Origin: Robiginitomaculum sp.
Lineage (GTDB): Bacteria > Pseudomonadota > Alphaproteobacteria > Caulobacterales > Maricaulaceae
Assembly (NCBI GenBank): GCA_027080345.1
Contig: JALWSB010000146.1
Coordinates: 1 to 48,531, forward strand
Direction: 5' to 3'
Length of the DNA stretch: 48,531 nucleotides
Positions 33,871 to 42,105 of the stretch are shown here, one piece after another. The notes beneath the pieces are model-generated. The model saw nothing but the letters and a program-made list of their open reading frames with translations. It was not told where the DNA came from and did not search any database. Position numbers and translations under genes: made by a program. The first letter of the stretch is position 1. Every line of letters begins with the position of its first letter.

Positions 33871-34478
33871 TTATACCCCCTGCGCACAAAGGGCTGGACC
33901 ATGCCAAACAGGCCAAAAAATACTGGCACCAGAATATAAAGGGGAAAGTCCGGGGCTTGCGCGAAATTTTCCAAAAAACCCCAAATGGCCGCAAAAAATA
34001 AAGTCAGCCCGGTGCTGAGCAGCAGGCTCCTTGTTATAATCATGCGCTCGAACTCATCAATATCCGGGTCGGCGATAAAGCGCCCCATTGCCCAGATTAT
34101 CCAGCCAATGGGCAAGGCCGTCAGAACCGCCAAAATAGACTTGACCTGGGTGGATAAATCAAACCGGTTGAGCGCGGCAACAGACACCATCAAGACTAAA
34201 ATGTAGAAAAACAATCCCATACCCAAACGCACCATATACCGCCGGACCGGTGCGCGCCGCCGCGCCGACAGTTTTGTGACGGGATTGTTTTTAGTGTAAT
34301 TAATCGCCAGCGGGAAAATACCCAAAACAGGTAAAGTCGGCACGATATAAGCCACCAAAGACAGACCAAAGGGCAAATCGGCCCGGGCAATCATTTTTGA
34401 TGCCAGCCATTCAAGGAGCAAAAAAGCAAAAACAAGACCGGCTATCCGGGTAAAATATAGAGATTTCGCGCTCATCAC
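33867..34478 (-). CDS. Multispan membrane protein paired with an XRE regulator
   Basis: A 203-residue inner-membrane protein with about six hydrophobic helices: near 10-28, 38-58, 84-106, 115-133, 150-168 and 176-195. Between helices 2 and 3 is a basic loop (KLSARRRAPVRRYMVRLG), so that loop is probably cytoplasmic; an acidic segment (DPDIDEFERMIITRS) lies between helices 4 and 5. No catalytic motif was recognised. The gene is first in a two-gene operon with the XRE regulator and is controlled by a recognisable promoter overlapped by a palindrome. AGGTGG precedes the ATG. Similar pairs are widespread; the function is unknown. Confidence 0.85.
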   Translation of the reverse strand: MMSAKSLYFTRIAGLVFAFLLLEWLASKMIARADLPFGLSLVAYIVPTLPVLGIFPLAINYTKNNPVTKLSARRRAPVRRYMVRLGMGLFFYILVLMVSVAALNRFDLSTQVKSILAVLTALPIGWIIWAMGRFIADPDIDEFERMIITRSLLLSTGLTLFFAAIWGFLENFAQAPDFPLYILVPVFFGLFGMVQPFVRRGYK

Positions 34479-34488
34479 ACCACCTATA

Positions 34489-34533
34489 AAAGTAAACTTT
34501 ACTTTACATATCGATCAGGCACATCATTGTCAA
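34489..34533 (-). promoter_or_regulatory. Promoter with overlapping palindromic operator
   Basis: On the minus strand TTGACA (34533-34528), 17 bases, then TATGTA (34510-34505) forms a good sigma-70-type promoter, predicting a start near 34498. AAAGTAAA-C-TTTACTTT (34489-34505), a perfect 8+8 palindrome, covers that start and touches the -10 box. A protein bound there would block transcription, which fits autorepression by the XRE protein. The ATG is 11 bases downstream. Confidence 0.75.
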
Positions 34534-34625
34534 ATACGTCTCCTTCATGAGGAATGCCCTTGCCGCCCTGTAAAGCGTGTGTCAAATGCGATAAACCAGC
34601 AATTACTCATGCAGGGCGGGAATTG

Positions 34626-35153
34626 ATGATGAAATTTTCTTTATATGCCGGACTTGGTCTTTTGCTTGTCCTTGGTGGGTGCAATGAACAACAGGTGGCG
34701 GCACCTGCTGCGCCCGTCGTCGCCCCGGCGCCCAATGGCATTACTTTCCCGCACGGGTATAAAAACTGGGATCTGATCGCCGTCAGCCACCGTACGGATA
34801 ACAACTCTTTGCGCGCCATATTGGGGAATGATGTGGCCGTTAAGGCGGCGCGCGCAGGCCAGACCAATCCCTGGCCCGATGGCAGCATGCTGGCCAAACT
34901 GGTCTGGAAAGATACTGTACACGAAGACGACTGGCCCGATGCCACCGTGCCGGGCGCATTCGTTCATGCCGAATTTATGCTCAAAGATGCAGGCAAATAT
35001 AAAGCCACCGGCGGGTGGGGATTTGCCCGCTGGCTGGGCAATCAGCAAAAGCCTTATGGTGAAGATGAAAACTTTGTCGAAGAATGCTTTGCCTGCCACA
35101 CACCAATGAAGCATAATGACTATGTGTTTACTCACCCGGTGAAACTGCGTTAA
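34626..35153 (+). CDS. Cytochrome P460 family lipoprotein
   Basis: A 175-residue exported protein with a lipobox (LVLGGC, Cys19) and a C-terminal c-type heme site Cys154-Phe-Ala-Cys157-His158. The region from FPHGYKNWDLIAVSHRTDNNSLRAILGND through GSMLAKLVWKD and FMLKDAGKYKATGGWGFARW follows the P460 domain. Characterised P460s oxidise hydroxylamine or detoxify NO; many homologues in non-nitrifiers are untested. There is no partner cytochrome gene next to it. The chosen start is the first of two consecutive ATGs before KFSLYAGLG; the frame is open 24 codons upstream. It is divergent from the XRE/membrane-protein operon, and a terminator follows. Confidence 0.87.
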   Translation: MMKFSLYAGLGLLLVLGGCNEQQVAAPAAPVVAPAPNGITFPHGYKNWDLIAVSHRTDNNSLRAILGNDVAVKAARAGQTNPWPDGSMLAKLVWKDTVHEDDWPDATVPGAFVHAEFMLKDAGKYKATGGWGFARWLGNQQKPYGEDENFVEECFACHTPMKHNDYVFTHPVKLR

Positions 35154-35179
35154 AGGCATTTTATTGGCCATGCCTGATG

Positions 35180-35205
35180 CCAGCGTTCTTGCTGGATTTT
35201 TAATT
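35180..35205 (+). terminator. Intrinsic terminator after the P460 gene
   Basis: CCAGC (35180-35184) pairs with GCTGG (35191-35195) around GTTCTT, followed by ATTTTTAATT. It is a short but well-formed terminator 26 bases after the stop codon. Confidence 0.6.
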
Positions 35206-35249
35206 CCGGTGCAAATCTGAATCCAGAACGGTGTTCATGGAGGGCTGTG

Positions 35250-35392
35250 CCCCATGCTTCGACAAGCTCAGCATGAGGATTCGCGAGTTAGCAAGAGGAA
35301 TAAAACATGCCTCACCCTGAGCTTGTCGAAGGGTGCAAGCTGAAGGGGTGTGGTGGTCCCATGCTTCGACAAGCCAGTATGAGGTTCGCGAG
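35250..35392. repeat. Dispersed intergenic repeats related to CTTCGACAAGCTCAG
   Basis: The 319-base gap between the P460 and M13 genes holds three related units. Two direct copies read ATGCTTCGACAAGC with AGCATGAGG/AGTATGAGG and TTCGCGAG after it (35253-35285 and 35360-35392); an inverted copy lies between them (CCTCACCCTGAGCTTGTCGA, from 35310). The second direct copy has lost a few bases. The core occurs in many bacterial genomes as a mobile-like intergenic palindrome. No gene was found in the gap. Confidence 0.7.
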
Positions 35393-35418
35393 CCAGAAGA
35401 ACATTTTAACAGACATAC

Positions 35419-35460
35419 AAAAAACCCGCGCCAGAGCAATCCAGCGCGGGTTTTATTTTT
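35419..35460. terminator. Terminator at the end of the M13 peptidase gene
   Basis: AAAACCCGCGC (35421-35431) and GCGCGGGTTTT (35444-35454) form an 11-bp stem with a 12-base loop. A/T tracts on both sides allow termination in both directions. It is 13 bases beyond the stop of the minus-strand M13 gene. Confidence 0.85.
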
Positions 35461-35472
35461 AACCGGTCTTTC

Positions 35473-37560
35473 TTACCAGATTTTGACGCGATTTTCCGGT
35501 GACAGGTATAACGCATCCCCGGGCTTCACATCAAACGCATCATACCAGGCGTCGAAATTACGCACGATGCCATTGCAGCGATATTTCGACGGGGAATGCG
35601 GGTTGGTGGTGAGCTGGTTGATCAGCGCTTCATCGCGCTGTTTGCCACGCCAGATCTGCCCCCAGGAGAGGAAGAAACGCTGATCACCGGTAAAGCCATC
35701 AATCACCGGCGCTTCCTTGCCTTTCAAGGACAATTTATAAGCCGTGTAGGCGAAATTAATGCCGCCAAGATCACCAATATTTTCGCCCATGGTCAGCTTG
35801 CCATTAATGTGATGGCCCGGCAAAGGCTCATAGGCATCATACTGCGCACCAAATTTAGCAGCACGTGCCTTGAACGCTTCGGCATCCTCTTTGGTCCACC
35901 AGTCACGCAACATGCCCGTGCCATCAGATTTGCGGCCCTGATCGTCAAATCCATGGCCCATTTCATGGCCGATTACCGCGCCAATGCCGCCATAATTGAC
36001 CGCATCATCGGCGTTGGGATCAAAGAAAGGCGCCTGCAAAATAGCCGCCGGGAACACCACTTCATTGCGCGTTGGCGAATAATAGGCATTGACCCTTTGC
36101 GGGTTCATAAACCATTCGGTCTTGTCGATCGGTCCGCCCAGTTTGGAGATCATATCCTCCCACGCCCATTTATTGGCGGCGCGGACATTGGCGATGAGAT
36201 CATCACGCTTAATGGTCATGGAAGAATAATCCTTCCACTTGTCCGGATAGCCGATCTTCGGGGTAAAGGCAGCCAGTTTTTTATGAGCCTCAGCCTTGGT
36301 GGCGTCCGACATCCATTCAAGACTGTCGATGTGTTCACCAAGCGCCGTGCGCAAGTTTTCCACCAGGGCAACCATTTTGGTTTTGGATTCCGGCGGGAAG
36401 TATTTTTTCACATATACCTGACCAACCGCTTCGCCCAGGGAGCCATTAACCAGCGATACGCCGCGTTTCCAGCGGTCGCGTTGTTTAGGTTGGCCACGTA
36501 ATGTTTTGCCATAAAAGGCAAAGTTTTCATCGTCAAAAGCCTTGGGCAATTGCGGCGCATAATTAGACAGGGTTTTAAAGGTCAGATAGGCCTTCAAATC
36601 ATCAATCGAGGTGTCGGCAAAATCCTTGGCGATCTTTGGAAATGCGCTTTTCTCGCGCACAATCATTGACGTTATTTTGCCTTCCATGCCCATGTTTTTC
36701 ACCACCGCTTTCCAAGGAAAATCGGGGGCAAAGCTTTCCAGCTCATCCAAGGTCATCTTGTTATAGGTCAGATCACGATTGCGCCGGTCAATCCGGGTCC
36801 AATGGTCTTTGGCCAGCCGCGTTTCCATGGCCATTACCGCCGCCGCCTTGTCGGCCGCACCATCAATGCCCGCCAGTTCAAACATTTTGGCCATATGCTT
36901 TACATAAGCGGCACGAATATCTTTAAAGCGCTGGTCGTCTTTGAGGTAATAATCCCGGTCCGGCAGGCCCAGCCCTGTGTGCGTGACATAAAAGGCGTAA
37001 GCATCGGGCTGCTTGGAATCAACATTGACAAAACCGCCAAAAACAGATCCTGCCTGCATATCCGGTGCCGTCATGAGAAGCGCAATATCTTCATGGGTTT
37101 TGGCCGCATTAATCTTGTCCAGATCGCCCTGAATGGGGGCGAGGCCTTTGGCTTCGATGGCATCAGTATCCATATAGCTGGCAAAAAGATCACCGATTTT
37201 TTGCTCTACGCTACCTGGCGCGCCGCCTTTGGCGGCCGCTTCCTCGATAATGCCTTTAACCCGTTTTTCCGAGCGGTCGGCAAGCACAGAAAATGAGCCA
37301 TAGCGCGTTTTGTCAGCAGGAATTTCAAAGGTTTTGAGCCAGGTGCCATTGACGTATTCAAAAAAATCATCGCCCGGTTTGACCTGCGTATCCATAGCCG
37401 TCAGTTCAACACCAAAATCGCCAAGTTCCGGCTTGGCCGGTGCGGCGACAGGTTGCTTGGTTGCCACGGCTTCTTTTTTTACGTCCGGGCCTTGTGCATT
37501 TGGATTGCACGCCGCCAATAGGGCCAAGACGGCACCCGTTGCCAATAATCTGGTTTTCAT
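35473..37560 (-). CDS. M13 family metallopeptidase (PepO/neprilysin-like) lipoprotein
   Basis: A periplasmic, lipid-anchored zinc oligopeptidase of 695 residues. A leader with the lipobox LLAAC comes first, then the long alpha-helical M13_N domain from MDTQVKPGDDFFEYVNGTWLK, and the catalytic domain with NAYYSPTRNEVVFPAAILQ, the zinc motif VIGHEMGHGFDDQG (near residue 530), and the third ligand in ENIGDLGGINFAY. These are the neprilysin/PepO hallmarks. The C-terminus ends ENRVKIW, keeping the family's final Trp. AGGAG precedes the chosen ATG; 14 extra codons are open upstream. It stands alone between a terminator and the RND operon. Confidence 0.94.
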   Translation of the reverse strand: MKTRLLATGAVLALLAACNPNAQGPDVKKEAVATKQPVAAPAKPELGDFGVELTAMDTQVKPGDDFFEYVNGTWLKTFEIPADKTRYGSFSVLADRSEKRVKGIIEEAAAKGGAPGSVEQKIGDLFASYMDTDAIEAKGLAPIQGDLDKINAAKTHEDIALLMTAPDMQAGSVFGGFVNVDSKQPDAYAFYVTHTGLGLPDRDYYLKDDQRFKDIRAAYVKHMAKMFELAGIDGAADKAAAVMAMETRLAKDHWTRIDRRNRDLTYNKMTLDELESFAPDFPWKAVVKNMGMEGKITSMIVREKSAFPKIAKDFADTSIDDLKAYLTFKTLSNYAPQLPKAFDDENFAFYGKTLRGQPKQRDRWKRGVSLVNGSLGEAVGQVYVKKYFPPESKTKMVALVENLRTALGEHIDSLEWMSDATKAEAHKKLAAFTPKIGYPDKWKDYSSMTIKRDDLIANVRAANKWAWEDMISKLGGPIDKTEWFMNPQRVNAYYSPTRNEVVFPAAILQAPFFDPNADDAVNYGGIGAVIGHEMGHGFDDQGRKSDGTGMLRDWWTKEDAEAFKARAAKFGAQYDAYEPLPGHHINGKLTMGENIGDLGGINFAYTAYKLSLKGKEAPVIDGFTGDQRFFLSWGQIWRGKQRDEALINQLTTNPHSPSKYRCNGIVRNFDAWYDAFDVKPGDALYLSPENRVKIW

Positions 37561-37670
37561 TGTTAACTCCTGTGATGGTTTCCTGAAAATAGAGTACTCC
37601 ATGACCCGCCCACAGCAAGGGTGTTGGGGCCATCATGCATTACAAATTCGTAATATCGGACAAGACACAC

Positions 37671-40600
37671 TCATTCGGCGGGCAAGACCACCAGATGATC
37701 GACATCCTCGTTTTCTATTTCTTCCAGGCTTGTGCCAAAGCGCTCCTGTTCCTTGCCGGTAAATATCCATTTGAAGAAGCGACTGATATCGGCCCCAATG
37801 GCGTAAAGCGCCGGCACAAAGAACAAGGTTACGAATAGCGCAAACAGAACCCCGTACGAAAGACCAATGGCCACCGGCACCAAAAACTGCGCCTGAATGG
37901 ATTTGGCCAGCAAGAGCGGCACCAGACCAACAAATGTGGTCAGCGATGTCAGGATAATCGGCCGGAACCGCTCGGTCCCCGCCTCGACCAATGCCCGCGC
38001 AGCGCCCGTACCATTGGCCCGCAAGCGATTGACATAATCGACCAGCACCAGATTATCATTCACCGCCACCCCGGCCGCGGCCATGAAGCCCAGCAAGGAA
38101 AACAGGTTCATTGACTGGCCCATCACAAGGTGACCCAGCACCGCGCCCATAAAGCAGAACGGCACCGCCGCCAGCAAAATCAGCAAAGGCTGTGTATAGG
38201 AGCGAAAGGCGATGGCCACCAGAATATAGGCAACCCCAAAAGCAATCAGCGACAGGGTCAAAAGTTCGGCCATGAATTCGGCCTGACCTTGCGCCCGGCC
38301 AATATTACCCCGGTGAACCTTCGGATTATGCGCGTCGAATGTTTTGAAAAAATTCTCATTGAGGTCTTTTCGAATCTCGCCAATACGCTCTGAAACCACT
38401 TCGGCGCTGACCACCACGGCGCGTTGTCGTTCGCGGCGTTGTATCTGGCTGATGCCCGGCGCAAAGTGCATGTCGGCAATGGAATAAAGCGGCACCTCGC
38501 GCCCGTCATTGGTGCGGATACGCATGTTTTTCATGAAATCAAGCGATTCGCGGTCTTTGCGTGGATACCGCACAAACACCCGCACATCCTTGCCATCGCG
38601 CGGCAGGCGCTGCACTTCATCGCCATAAAAGCCCTGGCGAACCTGACGGGCCACGTCGGCTATGGTTATGCCCAGAGATTCCGCGCCGGGTTTGAGCTTG
38701 AACTGAATTTCTTCGGTTGCCGACTGGCTGTCATTGGCGACATTGAACACACCATTATAGCTACGCAGGCGCGCCATCAGCTCATTAGTGGCTTTTTTCA
38801 AGGCCTCGGTATCGCTGGAATTAAGGACATATTGCAAGGGTGGCCCGTTATCATTGCTGTTATATTCCACCTTGATGGCCTCCGCGTCTGGCACTTCGCC
38901 TATCAACTCGCGCAGACGCTCCGCGGTTTGCTTGGCACTCATCGCGCGGGTTTCCGGCGGCACCAGTTTGACCAGTGCCAAAACGTTGTTTTCCCGCGAG
39001 CGGGTGTACCAGTTTTCAATCAGCTTTTTGCCCCCCTCCTTCATTTCGCTTTCAAGGGTGTTTTCGGCTTTTTGGATTTGTGCCAACACCTCCAAAGAAC
39101 GTGAATAGGGCGTGCCTTGCGGCAAGGTCACATCAATATTGATCTGGTCCGACTCGACCTCAGGCATAAAGGTGAACTTCACCCAGCCCGTGCCCAACAA
39201 ACCAATGGACAGCACCGCCGCCGCGATAAAGCTGGCCGCTGTCAGATAACGTCTGCGTACGGCAAACTTCATCATCGGGCGATAAATATGATGCGCCACC
39301 CACAAAATACTGCCCGCCAGTCTGGCCTGAAAACGCGCCAGCCAGCTGTTTGGGTTTTCCGGTTTTAAGTGCGCCAGATGTGATGGCAAAATAAGCAAGG
39401 ATTCGACCAAAGAGAAAAACAGCGCCAAGATCACCACCAGAGAAATGGCACGGGTAAACTCCTTGGTTGTTCCTGAAAGAAACATCCAGGGGGCAAAGAA
39501 AATCATCGTCGTCAGGACCGCAAAAATGACCGGCTTCAAGACCATTTGCGTGCCCGAAACCACCGCCGTCAGACCTTCTTCCCCATCTTCAGTTTTGCGG
39601 TGAATGGCCTCGCCGACAATAATCGCATCATCGACGATCACGCCGATAACCAGCAAGAAGGCAAAGGTCGAAATCATATTGAACGACACGCCCAGCAAAG
39701 GCAAAAGCGCCAGCCCGCCCGCAAATGCCGTGGCAATACCGGCCGCCACCCAAAGCGCAATGGCCGGCCGTAAAAACAGCATCAATGTGACAAGCACAAG
39801 AAACAGGCCGGAAAAGAAATTGGAGCCAATGGTTTTGATCCGCGCATTATAGGCCTCGGATGCATCATCCCACAGGGTCAGCGTCACGCCCTCGGGCAAG
39901 GTAGCCTGTTTGGTTTTAAGGTATTTTTTGACCTCTTTAGCCATTTTTACAACATTCATATTCGGCCCGGACTGGATTTGCACCAAGATGGCGTGCTCAC
40001 CATTAAGAGTGGCCATCAGATTAACCTCGGCAAACCCGTCTTTGACCGTTGCCACATCCTTGACCCGGATCACCGCCCCGTCCGGGGTTTGGCGGACAAT
40101 GATGTTTTCAAAATCTTGCTGACTGTCAGCCAGATTACGGGTGCGCAATTGCATATCGCCGATCTTGGTGCGGATATTGCCCGATGACATATCCACCGAT
40201 GTGCCGCGAATGGCCCGGGTCAGATCGGAAAAACTCAAGCCATAGCGGCGCAAATTCTCTTCGGAAACCTCAATCGAGACTTCTTCCGGGCGCACCCCGA
40301 AAAGCTTCACCTCCGGCACACCGGGAAGAAGCGCCACATCGCGGCGCACTTCTTCGGCCAGACGGGATAATTTGCGCTCGTCTATATTACCGACAACGGC
40401 AATACGCATAATCTCGTTATTGGAGGAAAAAACCCTGATTTGCGGTTTTTCTGCCGCCCTTGGGAAGGTGGCGATAGAGTCCACCTCGCGCTTGATCTCT
40501 TGCAAAAATTCGGCTGAATTCAGGTTTTGCTTGCCAATAACAAACAAGGTGCCAACGCTTTCGCTGGCCACCGACCAAAGTTGGTCTATCCCGTGCACCC

Positions 40601-40820
40601 GGCTGACCGCTTCTTCCATGCGGGTGACGATCTGCTCTTCGATATCTTCAGGTGATGCGCCAACCCACAGGACGCTGACCCGCGCGCCGGGGATCTCGAT
40701 ATAAGGGTTGATCTCGCGGTTGATGCGCACAAAGGCAACAATACCGGCGATAATCAGCGCCACCATTAAAAGATTGGCCGCGACCTTGTTTTGCGCCCAC
40801 CAGTGTATAATGCCGTTCAT
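37671..40820 (-). CDS. RND efflux permease (AcrB-like)
   Basis: A 1049-residue inner-membrane pump driven by protons. Features include the first helix after NGIIHWWAQNKVAANLLM, porter-domain segments (NREINPYIEIPGARVSV, VTRMEEAVSRVHG), the helix 4 proton-relay aspartates in VIGVIVDDAIIVGEAI, and the repeat in the C-terminal half (FMAAAGVAVNDNLVLVDYV). It lacks close similarity to the metal-type CusA signatures and resembles multidrug or uncharacterised HAE-like members. The ATG has GAGGG upstream; a start 17 codons earlier has weaker support. It is the last gene of a three-gene operon after the adaptor. Substrates cannot be inferred, and no local repressor gene was found. Confidence 0.93.
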   Translation of the reverse strand: MNGIIHWWAQNKVAANLLMVALIIAGIVAFVRINREINPYIEIPGARVSVLWVGASPEDIEEQIVTRMEEAVSRVHGIDQLWSVASESVGTLFVIGKQNLNSAEFLQEIKREVDSIATFPRAAEKPQIRVFSSNNEIMRIAVVGNIDERKLSRLAEEVRRDVALLPGVPEVKLFGVRPEEVSIEVSEENLRRYGLSFSDLTRAIRGTSVDMSSGNIRTKIGDMQLRTRNLADSQQDFENIIVRQTPDGAVIRVKDVATVKDGFAEVNLMATLNGEHAILVQIQSGPNMNVVKMAKEVKKYLKTKQATLPEGVTLTLWDDASEAYNARIKTIGSNFFSGLFLVLVTLMLFLRPAIALWVAAGIATAFAGGLALLPLLGVSFNMISTFAFLLVIGVIVDDAIIVGEAIHRKTEDGEEGLTAVVSGTQMVLKPVIFAVLTTMIFFAPWMFLSGTTKEFTRAISLVVILALFFSLVESLLILPSHLAHLKPENPNSWLARFQARLAGSILWVAHHIYRPMMKFAVRRRYLTAASFIAAAVLSIGLLGTGWVKFTFMPEVESDQINIDVTLPQGTPYSRSLEVLAQIQKAENTLESEMKEGGKKLIENWYTRSRENNVLALVKLVPPETRAMSAKQTAERLRELIGEVPDAEAIKVEYNSNDNGPPLQYVLNSSDTEALKKATNELMARLRSYNGVFNVANDSQSATEEIQFKLKPGAESLGITIADVARQVRQGFYGDEVQRLPRDGKDVRVFVRYPRKDRESLDFMKNMRIRTNDGREVPLYSIADMHFAPGISQIQRRERQRAVVVSAEVVSERIGEIRKDLNENFFKTFDAHNPKVHRGNIGRAQGQAEFMAELLTLSLIAFGVAYILVAIAFRSYTQPLLILLAAVPFCFMGAVLGHLVMGQSMNLFSLLGFMAAAGVAVNDNLVLVDYVNRLRANGTGAARALVEAGTERFRPIILTSLTTFVGLVPLLLAKSIQAQFLVPVAIGLSYGVLFALFVTLFFVPALYAIGADISRFFKWIFTGKEQERFGTSLEEIENEDVDHLVVLPAE

Positions 40821-40833
40821 GGTCTTTTCCCTC

Positions 40834-42105
40834 TTAATCTTTGTCGTCTGCTTCTGCGGCAAGTTTTTCAATAGCCGCGGTACGCGCCACCGGCTCTACT
40901 TTGAGGCCTTCGGCCGGCACACGAACCGGCGATGTGATAACCCGATCGTCAGCCGTAATGCCTGCGGTCAGGATCGCGCCATTTTGCCCCGAAGAGACCA
41001 CCGTCACCTGTTTGATCGACATGGTGTTGTCATCATTGACCACAAACACCTTGTCATCACCGCGCAAGGCTGTGCGCGGGATTACCAGCGCATTGGGAAT
41101 CTCCCGCCCATCAATGCGCGCATCGACAAACAAACCAACCGCCAGCGGCATGCCCTTGTCAGCGCCCTTGCCATAAGGGTCATCAACCTCGACAAAGGCA
41201 AACAATACGCGGGTTTGCGGATCAATGGCGCTATCGGTACGCACGATGCGGCCCTTCCAATGATGCATTTGCCCGGCCACGGTCGCCGACAAATCAACTG
41301 CCGGGCCGGGGTTTTTCGCATTTTCCGTAAATGCCAATGGCAAACTTAATTGGCTTAATTCCGTATCCGTCAGGGGCAATTTAACTTCAACCACATCGGT
41401 GGCGAAAACCTTGCCCAGCCGCGCGCCCGGCGTCACATATTGACCAATATCGGCGCTACGGGTGCGTACACGCCCACTAAAGGGAACCCGAACCTTGGTG
41501 CGCGATAATTGCAATTGCGCATCGGCCAAGGTCGCCTTGGCGGACGCCAGCAGGGCGCGGGCCTCGGCCAATTGCGGCTCACGCAAGGTCAAAGGCGAGG
41601 CCTCGCCCTGGCCAAGTTCGGCCCAGTCGCGCCGGGCAATATCAGATTCGGCCTGTTCGCGCGCCAGTCTTTGTTCAGCCTGCGCCACCTGCGCCGCGGC
41701 CTGAATGACCCGCAATTCGTAATCACGCGGTTCAATTCTGATCAGCACTTCGCCTTTTTTGAAGAACCCGCCATCAATAAACCCCGGCGCAACATGCAAG
41801 ATTTTACCACTGATTTGCGGCACCACATCAATTTCGGTACGCGGCCGCACCACGCCCTGGGTACGCACCTGCAAATGCGCGGTTTCGGGTACAGGCTGGG
41901 CCACCAGAACCGGTGTAGGTTTTAATTCTTCAGGCTTTTTTTCAGGCTTTGGCCGCAGGCTCATGAGGGCCAGACCAGCCACCGCAACCAACAAGACAAG
42001 AACCGGCAACCCAAAAACAATGCCGCGCCAGATCAAAAGCGCCGGATTACGGGTTTTTGCGCGCGTGATGCCGCTGCCGCCATGATCAGATTGTGACGTA
42101 TTCAT
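40834..42105 (-). CDS. RND efflux periplasmic adaptor (membrane fusion protein)
   Basis: Links the RND permease to the outer-membrane channel. The 423-residue protein has an N-terminal membrane anchor (IWRGIVFGLPVLVLLVAVAGLALM), a barrel-sandwich/lipoyl region (VVRPRTEIDVVPQISGKILHVAPGFIDGGFFKKGEVLIRIEP), a helical hairpin (AAAQVAQAEQRLAREQAESDIARRDWAEL, and the return helix ALLASAKATLADAQLQLSRTKV), then beta-barrel and membrane-proximal domains. It overlaps the outer-membrane factor gene by four bases and ends 13 bases before the permease start. The long acidic C-terminus (AAEADDKD) is not unusual. Confidence 0.93.
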   Translation of the reverse strand: MNTSQSDHGGSGITRAKTRNPALLIWRGIVFGLPVLVLLVAVAGLALMSLRPKPEKKPEELKPTPVLVAQPVPETAHLQVRTQGVVRPRTEIDVVPQISGKILHVAPGFIDGGFFKKGEVLIRIEPRDYELRVIQAAAQVAQAEQRLAREQAESDIARRDWAELGQGEASPLTLREPQLAEARALLASAKATLADAQLQLSRTKVRVPFSGRVRTRSADIGQYVTPGARLGKVFATDVVEVKLPLTDTELSQLSLPLAFTENAKNPGPAVDLSATVAGQMHHWKGRIVRTDSAIDPQTRVLFAFVEVDDPYGKGADKGMPLAVGLFVDARIDGREIPNALVIPRTALRGDDKVFVVNDDNTMSIKQVTVVSSGQNGAILTAGITADDRVITSPVRVPAEGLKVEPVARTAAIEKLAAEADDKD

